Of a stretch of 64,000 nt of DNA, positions 1-8,901 are shown piece by piece. The position numbers and the translations under genes were made by a program. Each line of letters starts with the position of its first letter. The stretch's first letter is position 1. Below the pieces are notes generated by a model, which did not search any database, was not told the DNA's origin, and saw only the letters and a program-made list of their open reading frames with translations. The stretch spans positions 1 to 64,000 of the forward strand of contig NZ_RFLY01000009.1 of NCBI RefSeq assembly GCF_003697345.1, given 5' to 3'. The DNA is from Solilutibacter pythonis. Its GTDB lineage: Bacteria; Pseudomonadota; Gammaproteobacteria; Xanthomonadales; Xanthomonadaceae.

Positions 1-2
1 GC

Positions 3-353
3 TTGCGGATGCTGCCCCCCGACGATCGGGCGATGTTCAGCGCACTGCGCGGCCAAACGCCCGCCCACGTTGGCGACGCAGTGGTCGCGCAGGCGTTGCT
101 GGAAGCCAAGCGAAGCGGCATCCACGAGACGGAACAAGTGGCCGGTGTGACGATGCTGGGCGACCAATTACACGTGATCGGCACGACGCCGGGCCAACGC
201 ATCTGGCTGGAGGTGACCGCCGAAGCGCCGCCGCTGCAAGAGAGCATCCAACAGACGCTGCAAGCCAACCAGCAACGCGAGGAGCAACTGGCGGCGCAGA
301 ACCAGCAGCAGGCACAGCAACAGACGCAGGCCAGGGCGTTGTCGCTCGGCTGA
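3..353 (+). CDS. C-terminal fragment, possible XVIPCD-type protein (5' end outside window)
   Basis: Open reading frame that enters from the left edge, so the true start is not seen. The visible 116 residues comprise a compact alpha/beta-looking segment (VVAQALLEAKRSGI, then VIGTTPG) followed by a very Gln-rich tail (QQREEQLAAQNQQQAQQQTQ) to the stop. This layout, a roughly 70-residue domain plus Gln-rich C-terminus, resembles the XVIPCD-type domains that recruit effectors to the antibacterial type IV secretion system in Xanthomonadaceae. The canonical IDHV motif is not evident, so this is inference from overall pattern. No secretion apparatus is visible in the window. It could equally be the tail of another large lineage-specific protein. 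Confidence 0.45.
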   Translation: MRMLPPDDRAMFSALRGQTPAHVGDAVVAQALLEAKRSGIHETEQVAGVTMLGDQLHVIGTTPGQRIWLEVTAEAPPLQESIQQTLQANQQREEQLAAQNQQQAQQQTQARALSLG

Positions 354-490
354 GCGGTTCCCACGGGCTGGGCTGGCCGTGCCTTCGAGCGGTCGAGGAA
401 GATCCCGTCATGCGTCGGTGATGGCCTGGTGGCTTTCCGCGCGCCGGCCGGCTTCCACATCGGGGCCGGTGGGCGCCGGCGGAAGAAGAA

Positions 491-516
491 ACGGCGCCGG
501 GAATGCCCGGCGCCGT
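491..516 (-). terminator. Rho-independent terminator of the DUF481 gene
   Basis: Perfect 11-bp stem (491-501 pairs with 506-516) with a 4-nt AATG loop. Read on the minus strand it lies just after the stop of the DUF481 gene and is followed by a T-rich run (TTCTTCTTCC). Confidence 0.75.
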
Positions 517-539
517 CGGATACCTCGTCCGTGGCGGGA

Positions 540-1265
540 TCAGAAACCGTAGACCACGTTCACCGTGGTGAGGGTGTCGGTCTTCTTGATGCCCGGCAGC
601 ACGTCGGTGTTGTGGCGGGTTTCCACGCCGGCCTTCAGCGCCAGCGCGTCGGTCATCTTGACCAGCACGCCGATGTCGTTGCGGATGAAGGTGTTGGCCT
701 TGCCGCTTTCGACAAGCAGGGTGTCGTAGATCGCCACGTTGTCGTTGAACTGGTGCTTGAAGTCCATCGAGCCACGGGCGATCGCGCCGTTTTCGTGCAC
801 GCGCAGGTTCTGCAACTTGGACCAGCGATAACCGGCGCCGACCTCGAAGGTCAGGTGAGTGGCTTCGCTCTCGATGGCGCGGAAGCCGTAGTTGGCCGAA
901 GCTATGTTCTGGTATTCGTAGCTGGCGTAGTGATCGCGCTCGGTGCGCAGATTGCCGACGATGTAGCTTTTCTCGTTCAGGTCGCGCGCGGCGCTGCCGA
1001 AGGCTTCGTAACGGTAGGCGCTTTCCTTGCCGTTGGCCTTGCCGTTCAGGAAGGCGGCGCCGGCGGCATAGGCCCACGGGCCTTGCACGCGTTTGGCGCG
1101 CAGCTTGCCGACCAGACTCTGGCTGTCGGTGTTGCCCTTGGAAATGGCGAGACCCATTTCGCCGGTGCCGCTCCAGCCTTCGTCGGTGGCGTCGTGGGCA
1201 TTGGCGATGGCGGGGGTGGCCAGCAACGAGGCGACGGCCAAAGCGATCAATCGGGTTTTCATCAT
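540..1265 (-). CDS. DUF481 family outer-membrane protein
   Basis: 241-residue protein with a Sec signal peptide (MMKTRLIALAVASLLATPAIANA). The mature part looks like a small beta-barrel: alternating hydrophobic/aromatic strands, the typical N-terminal GWSGTGEMGLAISKGNTDSQSL signature of the DUF481 (YdiY-like, 'salt-induced outer membrane protein') family, and a terminal aromatic residue (VNVVYGF). The family's exact function is unknown; it is an integral outer-membrane protein. An AAGGA sequence precedes the ATG on the minus strand. It is divergent from the WYL regulator at 1443 across a 177-bp AT-richer promoter region, so that regulator is a candidate controller (inference). A strong terminator follows at 491-516. 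Confidence 0.85.
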   Translation of the reverse strand: MMKTRLIALAVASLLATPAIANAHDATDEGWSGTGEMGLAISKGNTDSQSLVGKLRAKRVQGPWAYAAGAAFLNGKANGKESAYRYEAFGSAARDLNEKSYIVGNLRTERDHYASYEYQNIASANYGFRAIESEATHLTFEVGAGYRWSKLQNLRVHENGAIARGSMDFKHQFNDNVAIYDTLLVESGKANTFIRNDIGVLVKMTDALALKAGVETRHNTDVLPGIKKTDTLTTVNVVYGF

Positions 1266-1442
1266 GAATCCTTATAAAACTGAATGCGCCCCGGATGGGG
1301 GTGCTGCATCCTGGGCCAACGGAACTGAATATTGAATTAGTAAAGTTTTCGTTATTCAGTGCGCATCCAGTTTTTGAAAGCCGGCGCGCGTTCAGTGGGG
1401 CCGGCGGCGCGATGGCGCGATTCGAGGCGGCATAATCCGCGC

Positions 1443-2429
1443 ATGGATCGTTATGAACGCATCACCGCCCTGCATCGCATCCTCAAGGCCGCGCGGGTGC
1501 CGGTCAACGTGCCGCGCCTGATCGACGAACTGGGCTGCTCGCGCGCCACCGTCTACCGCGACATCGCCTTTCTGCGCGATGCCTTGATGGCGCCGGTGCT
1601 CGGTGATGGCGAGGCCGGCTTCCGCTACGACCCGCACGAATCCGATCGTTTCGAACTGCCCGGGTTGTGGCTGTCCTCGGAGGAGTTGCATGCGCTGCTG
1701 GCCGCGCAGCAACTGCTTTCGCGCACTGGCGGCGGTGTGCTCTCGGCGGCGATGGCGCCGTTGCAGCAGCGGGTGGAATCGCTGCTTTCCGAACAGGCCG
1801 GCGGCAAGCGCTGGCCGGTGGAGCGGGTGCGGGTGATCCAGCACCGTATCCGCAAGCTGGACGAAGCTTCGTTCCGCGCCGTGGCCTCGGCGGTGCTGGA
1901 GCGCAAGCGCCTGGCCTTCGTCTATCGCGCCCGTTCCACCGACGAGGAAACCCGGCGCACGGTTTCGCCGCAACGCATCACCCATTACCGCGACAACTGG
2001 TATCTCGATGCCTGGGACCACGACCGCGAGGCGCTGCGCAGCTTCTCGGTCGATCGCATCCACGGCGCCAAGCTCGGCGGCGAGCCCGCCATCGACGTGC
2101 CCGAAGTCCAGCTCGACCAGCATCTGGCCGGCAGCTACGGCATCTTTTCCGGCGAGCCGAAGGGCTGGGCGACGATCGTCTTCGGCCCCAAGGCGGCGCG
2201 CTGGGTGGCCGACGAGCGCTGGCATTCCAAGCAGCAGGGGCGCTTTCTGGCCGATGGCCGCTACGAGTTGAAGGTGCCTTACAGCAACGGCCGGGAATTG
2301 CTGATGGACGTGCTGCACTACGGCGCCGACGCGGTGATCGTCGAGCCGGCATCGCTGCGGGCGCAGGCGCGCGCGCTGCTGGAGCTGGCACGCTCCAATT
2401 ACGAGGACGAGAGCGGTCGCGGCTGGTGA
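1443..2429 (+). CDS. YafY-type HTH-WYL transcriptional regulator
   Basis: 328 residues. The N-terminus is a DeoR/HTH_11-type winged helix (MDRYERITALHRIL ... LIDELGCSRATVYRDIAFLRDAL), followed by a WYL domain (residues about 140-230, with YRARSTDEETRRTVSPQRITHYRDNWYLDAWD) and a WCX-like C-terminal extension. WYL regulators bind a ligand, often a nucleic acid or nucleotide, and switch DNA binding; the ligand here is unknown. I chose the ATG at 1443 because it begins the conserved MDRYERI start of the family; the frame is open upstream to 1359 but that part is not conserved-looking. Divergent from the DUF481 gene. Confidence 0.85.
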   Translation: MDRYERITALHRILKAARVPVNVPRLIDELGCSRATVYRDIAFLRDALMAPVLGDGEAGFRYDPHESDRFELPGLWLSSEELHALLAAQQLLSRTGGGVLSAAMAPLQQRVESLLSEQAGGKRWPVERVRVIQHRIRKLDEASFRAVASAVLERKRLAFVYRARSTDEETRRTVSPQRITHYRDNWYLDAWDHDREALRSFSVDRIHGAKLGGEPAIDVPEVQLDQHLAGSYGIFSGEPKGWATIVFGPKAARWVADERWHSKQQGRFLADGRYELKVPYSNGRELLMDVLHYGADAVIVEPASLRAQARALLELARSNYEDESGRGW

Positions 2430-2475
2430 GACGGCGCCGGCGCAGTCTGGCGTCCGACCTCACCGGAGCCGTGCC

Positions 2476-2781
2476 ATGTCCCGTTCCACGCCCTCGCAAG
2501 ACCGTTTGGAAACCCTGCTCCGTCAAGCCGTGATCGCGGCCCTGGCGTGCGCCGTACTGCTGCCGTTCGCGCATGCCCCGAGCGCCGCCTTCGGTTGGTT
2601 GCCGCTGTGGCTGGTCGGTCTGCCGCTGGCCTCGTGGCTGGGGCTCGGGTTGTCGCGGCGGGCCGGCTTGCCGGCGGTGGCGGCATCGGCGCGGCCGCGG
2701 CGTCGGGCGGCGGCGGTGAAGTGGCGCCGGGGCGAGCTTCGGCGTCGCAAGCCAGGGGCGGCGCGCCTGCATTCGGCATGA
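2476..2781 (+). CDS. small two-helix membrane protein, function unknown
   Basis: 101 residues. Two hydrophobic segments are visible (about residues 17-33, QAVIAALACAVLLPFAHA; and 39-58, FGWLPLWLVGLPLASWLGLG), then a strongly basic tail rich in Arg/Lys. The WLPLWLVGLPLASW pattern is typical of short inner-membrane proteins conserved in Xanthomonadaceae without assigned function. It lies 46 bp after the WYL regulator and may be co-transcribed with it. The Arg-rich C-terminus is compositionally simple, so the real stop could matter; moderate confidence that it is a gene. Confidence 0.55.
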   Translation: MSRSTPSQDRLETLLRQAVIAALACAVLLPFAHAPSAAFGWLPLWLVGLPLASWLGLGLSRRAGLPAVAASARPRRRAAAVKWRRGELRRRKPGAARLHSA

Positions 2782-2853
2782 CTTCCGGCCCGGGGGGCGG
2801 CCGGGACGGCTGTGTTAGCGTTCGGGATCGACCATCCCCGTATGGAACCCTTC

Positions 2854-4986
2854 ATGTCCAAGCTGCTCCACGCCGCGCAGACGGCCGGCGCCGCCGCTTT
2901 GCTCACGCTCTGCGCCGCCCCCTCCGCCGCCCTTTCGCAGGAAAAAACCGCCATGCCCGCCGCCCAGCAGACCGATTCCCACCAGTGGCTGGAGGACGTC
3001 GGCGGCGACAAGGCGCTGGCCTGGGTGCGCGAACGTAATGCCAAGGCCGAAGCCGAACTGGCCTCGACGCCGCAATTCAAGCGGCTGGAAGCCGAAATCC
3101 TCGCCATCCTCGATTCCGACGCCAAGATTCCCGCCGTCAAGAAGATGGGCGAGTGGTACTACAACTTCTGGCAGGACAAGGCCAACCCGCGCGGCCTGTG
3201 GCGGCGCACCACGCTTGCCGAATACCGCAAGCCCAACCCGAAGTGGGAAACCCTCCTCGACATCGACGTCCTGAACGAGGCCGAGGGCGAGAACTGGGTC
3301 TGGCATGGCGCCAACTGCCTGCGGCCGTCGTACGAGCGCTGTCTCATCGCGCTTTCGCGCGGCGGCGCCGATGCCGACGTCACCCGCGAGTTCGATCTCG
3401 GCGCGCGCGGGTTCGTCGAGGGCGGCTTTTTCCGCCCCGAGGCCAAGGGCGGAATGGACTGGATCGACCGGGATACCGTCTTCGTCTACACCGATTTCGG
3501 CGATGGCAGCCAGACCAGCTCCGGCTATCCGCGCATCGCCAAGCGCTGGAAACGCGGCACGCCGCTGTCGGCGGCGGAAACCGTGTTCGAGGGCAAGCCC
3601 GGCGACATGTACATCTCGGCGATGCATGACGACACGCCGGGCTTCGAGCGCGATTTCATCAGTAACACCATCGCCTTCTACAACAACGAGCTGTACCTGC
3701 TGGGCAAGGATGGCAAGCTGGCCAAGGTCCACGCACCCAACTCGGTGGAGAAGGACGTGCACCGCGAATGGCTGGCCTTGCAGCCGCGCGAGGACTGGAC
3801 GGTGGGCGGCAAGACCTACAAGGGCGGCTCCTACCTGGTCGCCAATTTCGACGACTGGATGGCCGGCAAGCGCGAGCTGACCGTGCTGTTCGAGCCGACC
3901 GAGCGCAGCTCGCTGGCCGGCGCGACGTGGACGAGGAACCACGTGGTGTTGAACGTGCTGGAAGATGTCAAGAACCGGCTGACGGTGATGACGCCGGGCA
4001 AGGCGGGCTGGAAGCGCGGCGAGTTCGCCGGCGCGCCGGCCATCGGCACCATCGGCGTCGGCGCGGTGGACAGCGACGAATCCGACGCGGTGTGGCTGAC
4101 GGTCTCCGGCTTCACCAGCCCGACCACGCTCGCCATCGCCGAGATCGGCCAGGCGCCGCGGGTGCTGAAGACCATGCCGAGCTTCTTCGACGCATCGAAC
4201 CAGGTGGTCGAACAACATTTCGCCACCAGCCAGGATGGGACGAAGGTGCCGTACTTCATCGTCCACGAGAAGGACATGAAGCTCGATGGCGAAAACCCCA
4301 CGCTGCTGTACGGCTATGGCGGCTTCGAGATTTCGCTCACGCCCGGTTATTCCGGCGCGATCGGCAAGGGCTGGCTGGAGAAGGGCGGCGTCTACGTGGT
4401 CGCCAACATCCGCGGCGGCGGCGAGTACGGCCCGCGTTGGCACCGCGCCGCGCTCAAGCGGAACCGCCACAAGGCTTACGAGGATTTCGCCGCGGTCGCG
4501 CGGGATCTCGCCGCGCGCAAGATCACCCGCCCGGCGCGTCTGGGCATCCGTGGCGGCAGCAATGGCGGCTTGCTGACCGGCAACATGCTGACCCAATACC
4601 CCGAGCTGTTCGGCGCGGTGGTGATCCAGGTGCCGCTGCTCGACATGCGGCGCTACAACAAACTCCTGGCCGGCGCCTCGTGGATGGCCGAATACGGCGA
4701 CCCGGACAAACCGGAGGAATGGGCCTTCATCCGCGAGTTCTCGCCCTACCACCTGTTCGACCCGGCTCGGCAATACCCGCCGACCTTGATCCTCACCTCG
4801 ACCCGCGACGACCGCGTCCACCCCGGCCACGCCCGCAAGATGATGGCGAAGATGGAAGCGGCCGGAAAGAACGTGCGCTACTACGAGAACATCGAGGGCG
4901 GGCATGGCGGCGCCGCCGACAACCGCCAGGCCGCGCACATGAACGCGCTGTACCTGACTTTCCTCTGGAACCAACTGAGCCAATGA
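2854..4986 (+). CDS. secreted prolyl-oligopeptidase family (S9) serine peptidase
   Basis: About 710 residues. A signal peptide (LLHAAQTAGAAALLTLCAAPSAALS) precedes the S9A N-terminal beta-propeller domain, which begins QWLEDVGGDKALAWVRERN. The C-terminal alpha/beta hydrolase carries the expected triad: Ser569 in GGSNGG, Asp in the TRDDRVHPGH segment (652/653) and His684 in GGHGG. S9 enzymes cleave short peptides after Pro or basic residues; the exact specificity cannot be read. Start could be the ATG at 2842 or 2854; neither has a clear ribosome-binding site and the shorter gives a normal signal peptide. A terminator (4998-5013) separates it from the next S9 peptidase, so the pair is adjacent but probably separately expressed. 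Confidence 0.9.
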   Translation: MSKLLHAAQTAGAAALLTLCAAPSAALSQEKTAMPAAQQTDSHQWLEDVGGDKALAWVRERNAKAEAELASTPQFKRLEAEILAILDSDAKIPAVKKMGEWYYNFWQDKANPRGLWRRTTLAEYRKPNPKWETLLDIDVLNEAEGENWVWHGANCLRPSYERCLIALSRGGADADVTREFDLGARGFVEGGFFRPEAKGGMDWIDRDTVFVYTDFGDGSQTSSGYPRIAKRWKRGTPLSAAETVFEGKPGDMYISAMHDDTPGFERDFISNTIAFYNNELYLLGKDGKLAKVHAPNSVEKDVHREWLALQPREDWTVGGKTYKGGSYLVANFDDWMAGKRELTVLFEPTERSSLAGATWTRNHVVLNVLEDVKNRLTVMTPGKAGWKRGEFAGAPAIGTIGVGAVDSDESDAVWLTVSGFTSPTTLAIAEIGQAPRVLKTMPSFFDASNQVVEQHFATSQDGTKVPYFIVHEKDMKLDGENPTLLYGYGGFEISLTPGYSGAIGKGWLEKGGVYVVANIRGGGEYGPRWHRAALKRNRHKAYEDFAAVARDLAARKITRPARLGIRGGSNGGLLTGNMLTQYPELFGAVVIQVPLLDMRRYNKLLAGASWMAEYGDPDKPEEWAFIREFSPYHLFDPARQYPPTLILTSTRDDRVHPGHARKMMAKMEAAGKNVRYYENIEGGHGGAADNRQAAHMNALYLTFLWNQLSQ

Positions 4987-4997
4987 GTACCCGGATG

Positions 4998-5013
4998 CCC
5001 CGCCACGGCGGGG
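4998..5013 (+). terminator. Rho-independent terminator between the two S9 peptidase genes
   Basis: GC-only inverted repeat (CCCCGCC / GGCGGGG) 11 nt after the stop codon at 4986, followed by TGTTTGTCTT. The loop is very short if all seven pairs form; six pairs with a 4-nt loop is more realistic. Confidence 0.6.
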
Positions 5014-5042
5014 TGTTTGTCTTCCCGCGAAGGAACCCCCAC

Positions 5043-7229
5043 ATGAATCCCCATCCCTACGCCATCGCCCTTGCGCTTGCCATGAGCCTGACCAACGCCA
5101 ACGCCGCCCAGAATCCCGCCGCCAGGCCAACGCCGCCCGACGCGGCGAAGAAGCCGCATGTGATCAAGGCCCCGCACGGCGCCGAACGCAACGACGAGTA
5201 CTACTGGCTGCGCGACGACAAGCGCGAGAACAAGGCCATGCTCGATTACCTCAAGGCCGAGAACGCCTACGCCGACCGCCTGATGCAGCCGCTCAAGCCG
5301 CTGGAAGACCGCATCTACGACGAGATCGTCGCCCGCATCAAGCAGGACGACAGCTCGGTGCCGTACCGCGAACGCGGCTGGTGGTACTACTCGCGCTTCG
5401 AAAAGGGCAAGGATTACCCGATCCACGCGCGCCGCCGGGATGGCGCGGGCATCGATGCCATCAGCATCCAGAAAGCCAACGACGCCGGCGACTTCACCGG
5501 CGAGGAAGTGATGTTCGACGTCAACGCGATGGCCGCCGGCAAGGACTACTACGCGATCAGCGGCCGCGGCGTGAGCCAGGACAACAAATGGGTGATCTAT
5601 GGCGAAGACACCAACGGCCGTCGCCAGTACACCCTGCGCGTCAAGAACCTGGAAACCGGCGAAACCCTGCCTGAGCGCATCCCCGGCACCGTCGGCTACG
5701 GCGTCTGGGCCGACGACGACAAGACCTTCCTCTACATCGAGAACGACCCCAAGACCCTGCTGACCAAGCGGGTGAAGAAGCACGTCCTCGGCACCGACCC
5801 GAAGAACGACGCCACCGTCTACGAGGAAAAGGACGAAACCTTCTACATGGCCCTGGGCCGCACCCGCGACGACAGGTTCATCAGCATCATCCTCGACAGC
5901 ACCGTATCCAACGAACAGTGGTACGCGCCGGCCGCCGATCCGGCCGAATTCAAACGGCTGGCCGCGCGCGAGCGCGACGTGGAATACAGCGCCGATCACT
6001 TCGGCGGCCGCTGGGTGATCCGCACCAACGCGGACAAGGCGACCAACTTCAAGATCGTCACCGCGCCGACCGATACCGCCTCGCGCCAGGACTGGAAGGA
6101 CTGGATCGCGCACGACCCGCAGGTGTTCATCGAAGGCATCGAACTGTTCGACGGCTTCAGCGCGGTGGCGGAGCGCTCCGGTGGCCTCGAACGCGTGCGC
6201 GTGCTGCGCGAGGGCGGCCGGGAGGAATACGTCAAGGCCGACGAAAGCGCCTATTCGATGGGCCTGTCCGGCAACCCGGAAACCGATACCGACTGGCTGC
6301 GCTACAGCTACACCTCGATGACCACGCCGGCCACCACCTACGAGATGAACGTCAGGACCGGCGAGCGCCGCGAGTTGAAGCGGCAGCCGGTGCCGGGTTA
6401 CGACCCGTCGAAATACGCCACCGAGCGTGTCTGGGTGCCGGCGCGCGACGGCAAGACCCGCATCCCGGTCTCGCTGGTCTACCGCAAGGACTTCAAGCGC
6501 GACGGCAGCGCGGCCATGCTCCAGTACGGCTACGGCAGCTACGGCGCGTCGATGGACCCGGGCTTCAGCGCCTCGGTGGTCAGCCTGCTCGACCGTGGCA
6601 TGGTCTACGCCCTTGCCCACATCCGCGGCGGCCAGGAAATGGGCCGCGCCTGGTACGAGGACGGCAAGATGTTCCACAAGGTGAACACCTTCACCGACTT
6701 CATCGACGTCACCCGCTGGCTGGTGGACAACAAATACGCCGCGAAGGACCGCGTCGCCGCGATGGGTGGCAGCGCCGGCGGCCTGCTGATGGGCGCGATC
6801 AGCAACATGGCGCCGCGCGACTACCGCGTCATCCTCTCGCAAGTCCCGTTCGTCGACGTGGTGACGACAATGCTCGACGCCTCCATCCCGCTCACCACCA
6901 ACGAATACGACGAGTGGGGCAATCCCGAGGCCAGCCAGGAAAGCTACGCCTATATGCTGGGCTACTCGCCCTACGACAATCTGAAGCGGCAGGACTATCC
7001 GGCGATGTTCGTCGGCACCGGCTTGTGGGACTCGCAGGTGCAGTACTGGGAACCGGCCAAGTACGTCGCCCGCCTGCGCGACCTCAACACCTCGTCGCAC
7101 CCGGTGGTGTTCCGCACCAACATGGAAGCCGGCCATGGCGGCAAGTCGGGCCGTTTCCGCCGTTACCGCGAACAGGCCGAGATGTATGCCTTCATGCTCG
7201 ACCAGCTTGAGGTGAAGCCGGCGCCGTGA
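5043..7229 (+). CDS. ptrB: oligopeptidase B (protease II), S9A family
   Basis: 728 residues with an N-terminal signal peptide (MNPHPYAIALALAMSLTNANA), so probably periplasmic, unlike the cytoplasmic E. coli enzyme. The S9A signature PHVIKAPHGAERNDEYYWLRDD starts the propeller, and the hydrolase domain has Ser577 in GGSAGG, an Asp in GLWDSQVQYWEP and His698 in AGHGG. Oligopeptidase B cleaves peptides shorter than about 30 residues after Arg or Lys. The ATG at 5043 has AAGGA upstream and gives the signal peptide; although the frame is open far upstream, that part is out-of-frame reading of the preceding peptidase. It is followed by a strong terminator (7258-7283). Confidence 0.92.
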   Translation: MNPHPYAIALALAMSLTNANAAQNPAARPTPPDAAKKPHVIKAPHGAERNDEYYWLRDDKRENKAMLDYLKAENAYADRLMQPLKPLEDRIYDEIVARIKQDDSSVPYRERGWWYYSRFEKGKDYPIHARRRDGAGIDAISIQKANDAGDFTGEEVMFDVNAMAAGKDYYAISGRGVSQDNKWVIYGEDTNGRRQYTLRVKNLETGETLPERIPGTVGYGVWADDDKTFLYIENDPKTLLTKRVKKHVLGTDPKNDATVYEEKDETFYMALGRTRDDRFISIILDSTVSNEQWYAPAADPAEFKRLAARERDVEYSADHFGGRWVIRTNADKATNFKIVTAPTDTASRQDWKDWIAHDPQVFIEGIELFDGFSAVAERSGGLERVRVLREGGREEYVKADESAYSMGLSGNPETDTDWLRYSYTSMTTPATTYEMNVRTGERRELKRQPVPGYDPSKYATERVWVPARDGKTRIPVSLVYRKDFKRDGSAAMLQYGYGSYGASMDPGFSASVVSLLDRGMVYALAHIRGGQEMGRAWYEDGKMFHKVNTFTDFIDVTRWLVDNKYAAKDRVAAMGGSAGGLLMGAISNMAPRDYRVILSQVPFVDVVTTMLDASIPLTTNEYDEWGNPEASQESYAYMLGYSPYDNLKRQDYPAMFVGTGLWDSQVQYWEPAKYVARLRDLNTSSHPVVFRTNMEAGHGGKSGRFRRYREQAEMYAFMLDQLEVKPAP

Positions 7230-7257
7230 GGCCGCCGCCGCGCTCGATGCGCCCCGA

Positions 7258-7283
7258 CCGAGGCCGGGAATCCCCGGCCTCGG
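7258..7283 (+). terminator. Rho-independent terminator after ptrB
   Basis: Perfect 11-bp stem (7258-7268 with 7273-7283) and AATC loop, 28 nt beyond the ptrB stop, followed by CCGTTTCC. Confidence 0.7.
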
Positions 7284-7334
7284 CCGTTTCCGCCGCCCTG
7301 GTGGGAGCCGGTGGCGTTCCGCCAGGGTGAGCCG

Positions 7335-7709
7335 ATGCGCGGACTGACCCGGCTCGGTTGGTGGCTGCTTGCCTATGCAAGCCTGGCGCTCGGCTTCCTC
7401 GGTATCTTTCTGCCGGGCTTGCCGACGGTGCCGTTCGTGCTGCTCTCGGCGTTCGCCGCCGCGCGCGGCTCGGCGCGTCTGCATCGCTGGCTGCTGGGGC
7501 ACCCGCGCTTCGGGCCGATGATCCACGACTGGCAGTCCGAGGGCGCGGTCAGCCGCCGCGCCAAACGGCTGGCGACTCTGATGATGACGTGCTCGGCCAT
7601 CGTCATGCTGGCGTTGATGCCCAACCGCTGGTGGGCGCTGCCGGGGATCGTGGCGATGGCCCTGGTGGCGCTCTGGTTATGGCGCCGACCCGAGCCGCGC
7701 GGCGGCTGA
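7335..7709 (+). CDS. DUF454 (YbaN-like) inner-membrane protein
   Basis: 124 residues, close to the family's usual size. The N-terminal hydrophobic pair contains the family signature [27 protein letters not shown], then [17 protein letters not shown], and two more transmembrane segments follow near residues 75-115. DUF454 proteins are small polytopic inner-membrane proteins of unknown role. It sits 54 bp upstream of the LptM-like lipoprotein gene in the same direction and may share its transcript. Confidence 0.85.
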   Translation: MRGLTRLGWWLLAYASLALGFLGIFLPGLPTVPFVLLSAFAAARGSARLHRWLLGHPRFGPMIHDWQSEGAVSRRAKRLATLMMTCSAIVMLALMPNRWWALPGIVAMALVALWLWRRPEPRGG

Positions 7710-7762
7710 ATCGCCGCCCGCGCGCTCTCCCGGATGGCGGTGCGGCGCGCTACCATCCGCGG

Positions 7763-8023
7763 ATGAAATCGATCCGATCCCCTCTTGCCGCCGCCGTTTT
7801 CGCCCTCGCGCTCGCCGCCTGCGGCAACAGGGGGCCGCTGGTAATGCCGCAGAAGCCCGCACCGGCCGAAGCGCCAGCGGTCGAACTGCCGAGCCAACCG
7901 AGCCAACCGAGCCAACCGAGCCAACCGAGCCAACCGAGCCAACCGAGCCAACCGAGCCAACCGAGCCAACCGAGCCAAGCAGGGGCCGGCACCGACGCCG
8001 GTGCCGGCGAAACAGGCCGGTGA
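7763..8023 (+). CDS. lptM: LptM (YifL)-like lipoprotein with a (Pro-Ser-Gln)10 tail
   Basis: 86 residues. A lipoprotein signal ([13 protein letters not shown]) leads to the family motif [11 protein letters not shown], matching the CGxKGPLYLP motif of LptM/YifL; in E. coli LptM assists assembly of the LPS translocon LptD/E at the outer membrane. Position immediately upstream of dapF, as in many gammaproteobacteria, supports the call. After residue ~42 the protein is ten perfect PSQ tripeptides encoded by identical 9-bp units, then a Gly/Ala-rich end. The stop overlaps a possible upstream dapF GTG (8020). The repeat tail is not part of the usual family and is probably a flexible linker. Confidence 0.82.
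   Translation: MKSIRSPLAAAVFALALAACGNRGPLVMPQKPAPAEAPAVELPSQPSQPSQPSQPSQPSQPSQPSQPSQPSQAGAGTDAGAGETGR
7889..7978 (+). repeat. perfect 9-bp tandem repeat, ten copies (codes for PSQ)
   Basis: Ten identical head-to-tail copies of CCGAGCCAA without a single mismatch, inside and in frame with the LptM-like lipoprotein. Because the unit is a multiple of three, gain or loss of copies keeps the frame and changes only linker length. Confidence 0.97.
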
Positions 8024-8040
8024 CGGCACGCCGCGCTGAG

Positions 8041-8901
8041 GTGTCGACGCTCGGCTTCAGCAAGATGCACGGGGCGGGCAACGATTTCGTCGTGCTCGAC
8101 TTGCGCGATGGCCGGCCCGCGCCGGATGTCGCGCTCTGCCGCCTGCTTGCCGACCGCCATCGCGGCGTCGGCTGCGACCAGATTCTGACCATCGAGCCGC
8201 CGCGCGATCCGCGCGCGCACGTCCGTTACGGCATATGGAATGGCGATGGCGGCAAGGCCGGGCAGTGCGGCAACGGCGCCCGCTGCGTCGCCGCCTGGAT
8301 CGCGCGCGCCGACGCGCTGGCGGCATCGAATCTGGTGTTGGAATCGCCGGCCGGTCTGCACCCGGCCGAACGCCTCGCCGACGGCCGTTGGCGCATCGGC
8401 CTGGGCCGGCCCCGCTTCGAACCGGCCGTGGTGCCGCTGGCCGGCTTCGACCACGCGGCGGACAGTTACCCGCTTGATGTCGATGGTGAAAGAATCGCCA
8501 TCGGCGCCGTTTCGATGGGCAACCCGCACGCCCTGCTCGAAGTGGCCGATATCGCCGGCGCCGAAGTCGAACGCCTTGGCCCGCTGTTGCAGCGGAGCGG
8601 TTATTTCCCCGATTCGGTCAACGTCGGCTTCGCGCAGGTGCTCGATCGCGGCCATGTGCGCCTGCGCGTGTTCGAGCGCGGCGCGGGCGAGACGCTGGCC
8701 TGCGGCAGCGGCGCTTCGGCGGCGGCGGCGATATTGATGCGGCGCGGGCGGCTCGATCGCCGCGTCAACGTGTCCTTGCCCGGCGGCGAGTTGCTCATCG
8801 AATGGACGGACGACGCCGCGCCGCTTTCGATGAGCGGCCCGGCCGCTTTCGTTTTCGATGGCGTGCTCGACGCCGACAGCCTGGGGAAACCGATCGCATG
8901 A
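8041..8901 (+). CDS. dapF: diaminopimelate epimerase
   Basis: 286 residues. Interconverts LL- and meso-diaminopimelate for lysine and peptidoglycan synthesis in the cytosol. The two active-site cysteines are present: Cys76 in GQCGNGARC and Cys221 in [13 protein letters not shown]; the N-terminal [15 protein letters not shown] and GVGCDQ motifs are intact. Start is ambiguous: GTG at 8041 gives a normal-length protein; GTG at 8020 would overlap the upstream stop as GTGA and add seven residues. The next gene starts inside its stop (ATGA at 8898), so dapF, DUF484 and xerC form one operon, as in other gammaproteobacteria. Confidence 0.95.
   Translation: MSTLGFSKMHGAGNDFVVLDLRDGRPAPDVALCRLLADRHRGVGCDQILTIEPPRDPRAHVRYGIWNGDGGKAGQCGNGARCVAAWIARADALAASNLVLESPAGLHPAERLADGRWRIGLGRPRFEPAVVPLAGFDHAADSYPLDVDGERIAIGAVSMGNPHALLEVADIAGAEVERLGPLLQRSGYFPDSVNVGFAQVLDRGHVRLRVFERGAGETLACGSGASAAAAILMRRGRLDRRVNVSLPGGELLIEWTDDAAPLSMSGPAAFVFDGVLDADSLGKPIA

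Noticed and set aside
3768-7229. A single very long reading frame suggesting a fused 1153-residue protein
   Set aside because: The first 425 codons are an Arg/Gly/Ala-rich out-of-frame reading of the first S9 peptidase; the real gene starts at the ATG at 5043 with a signal peptide.
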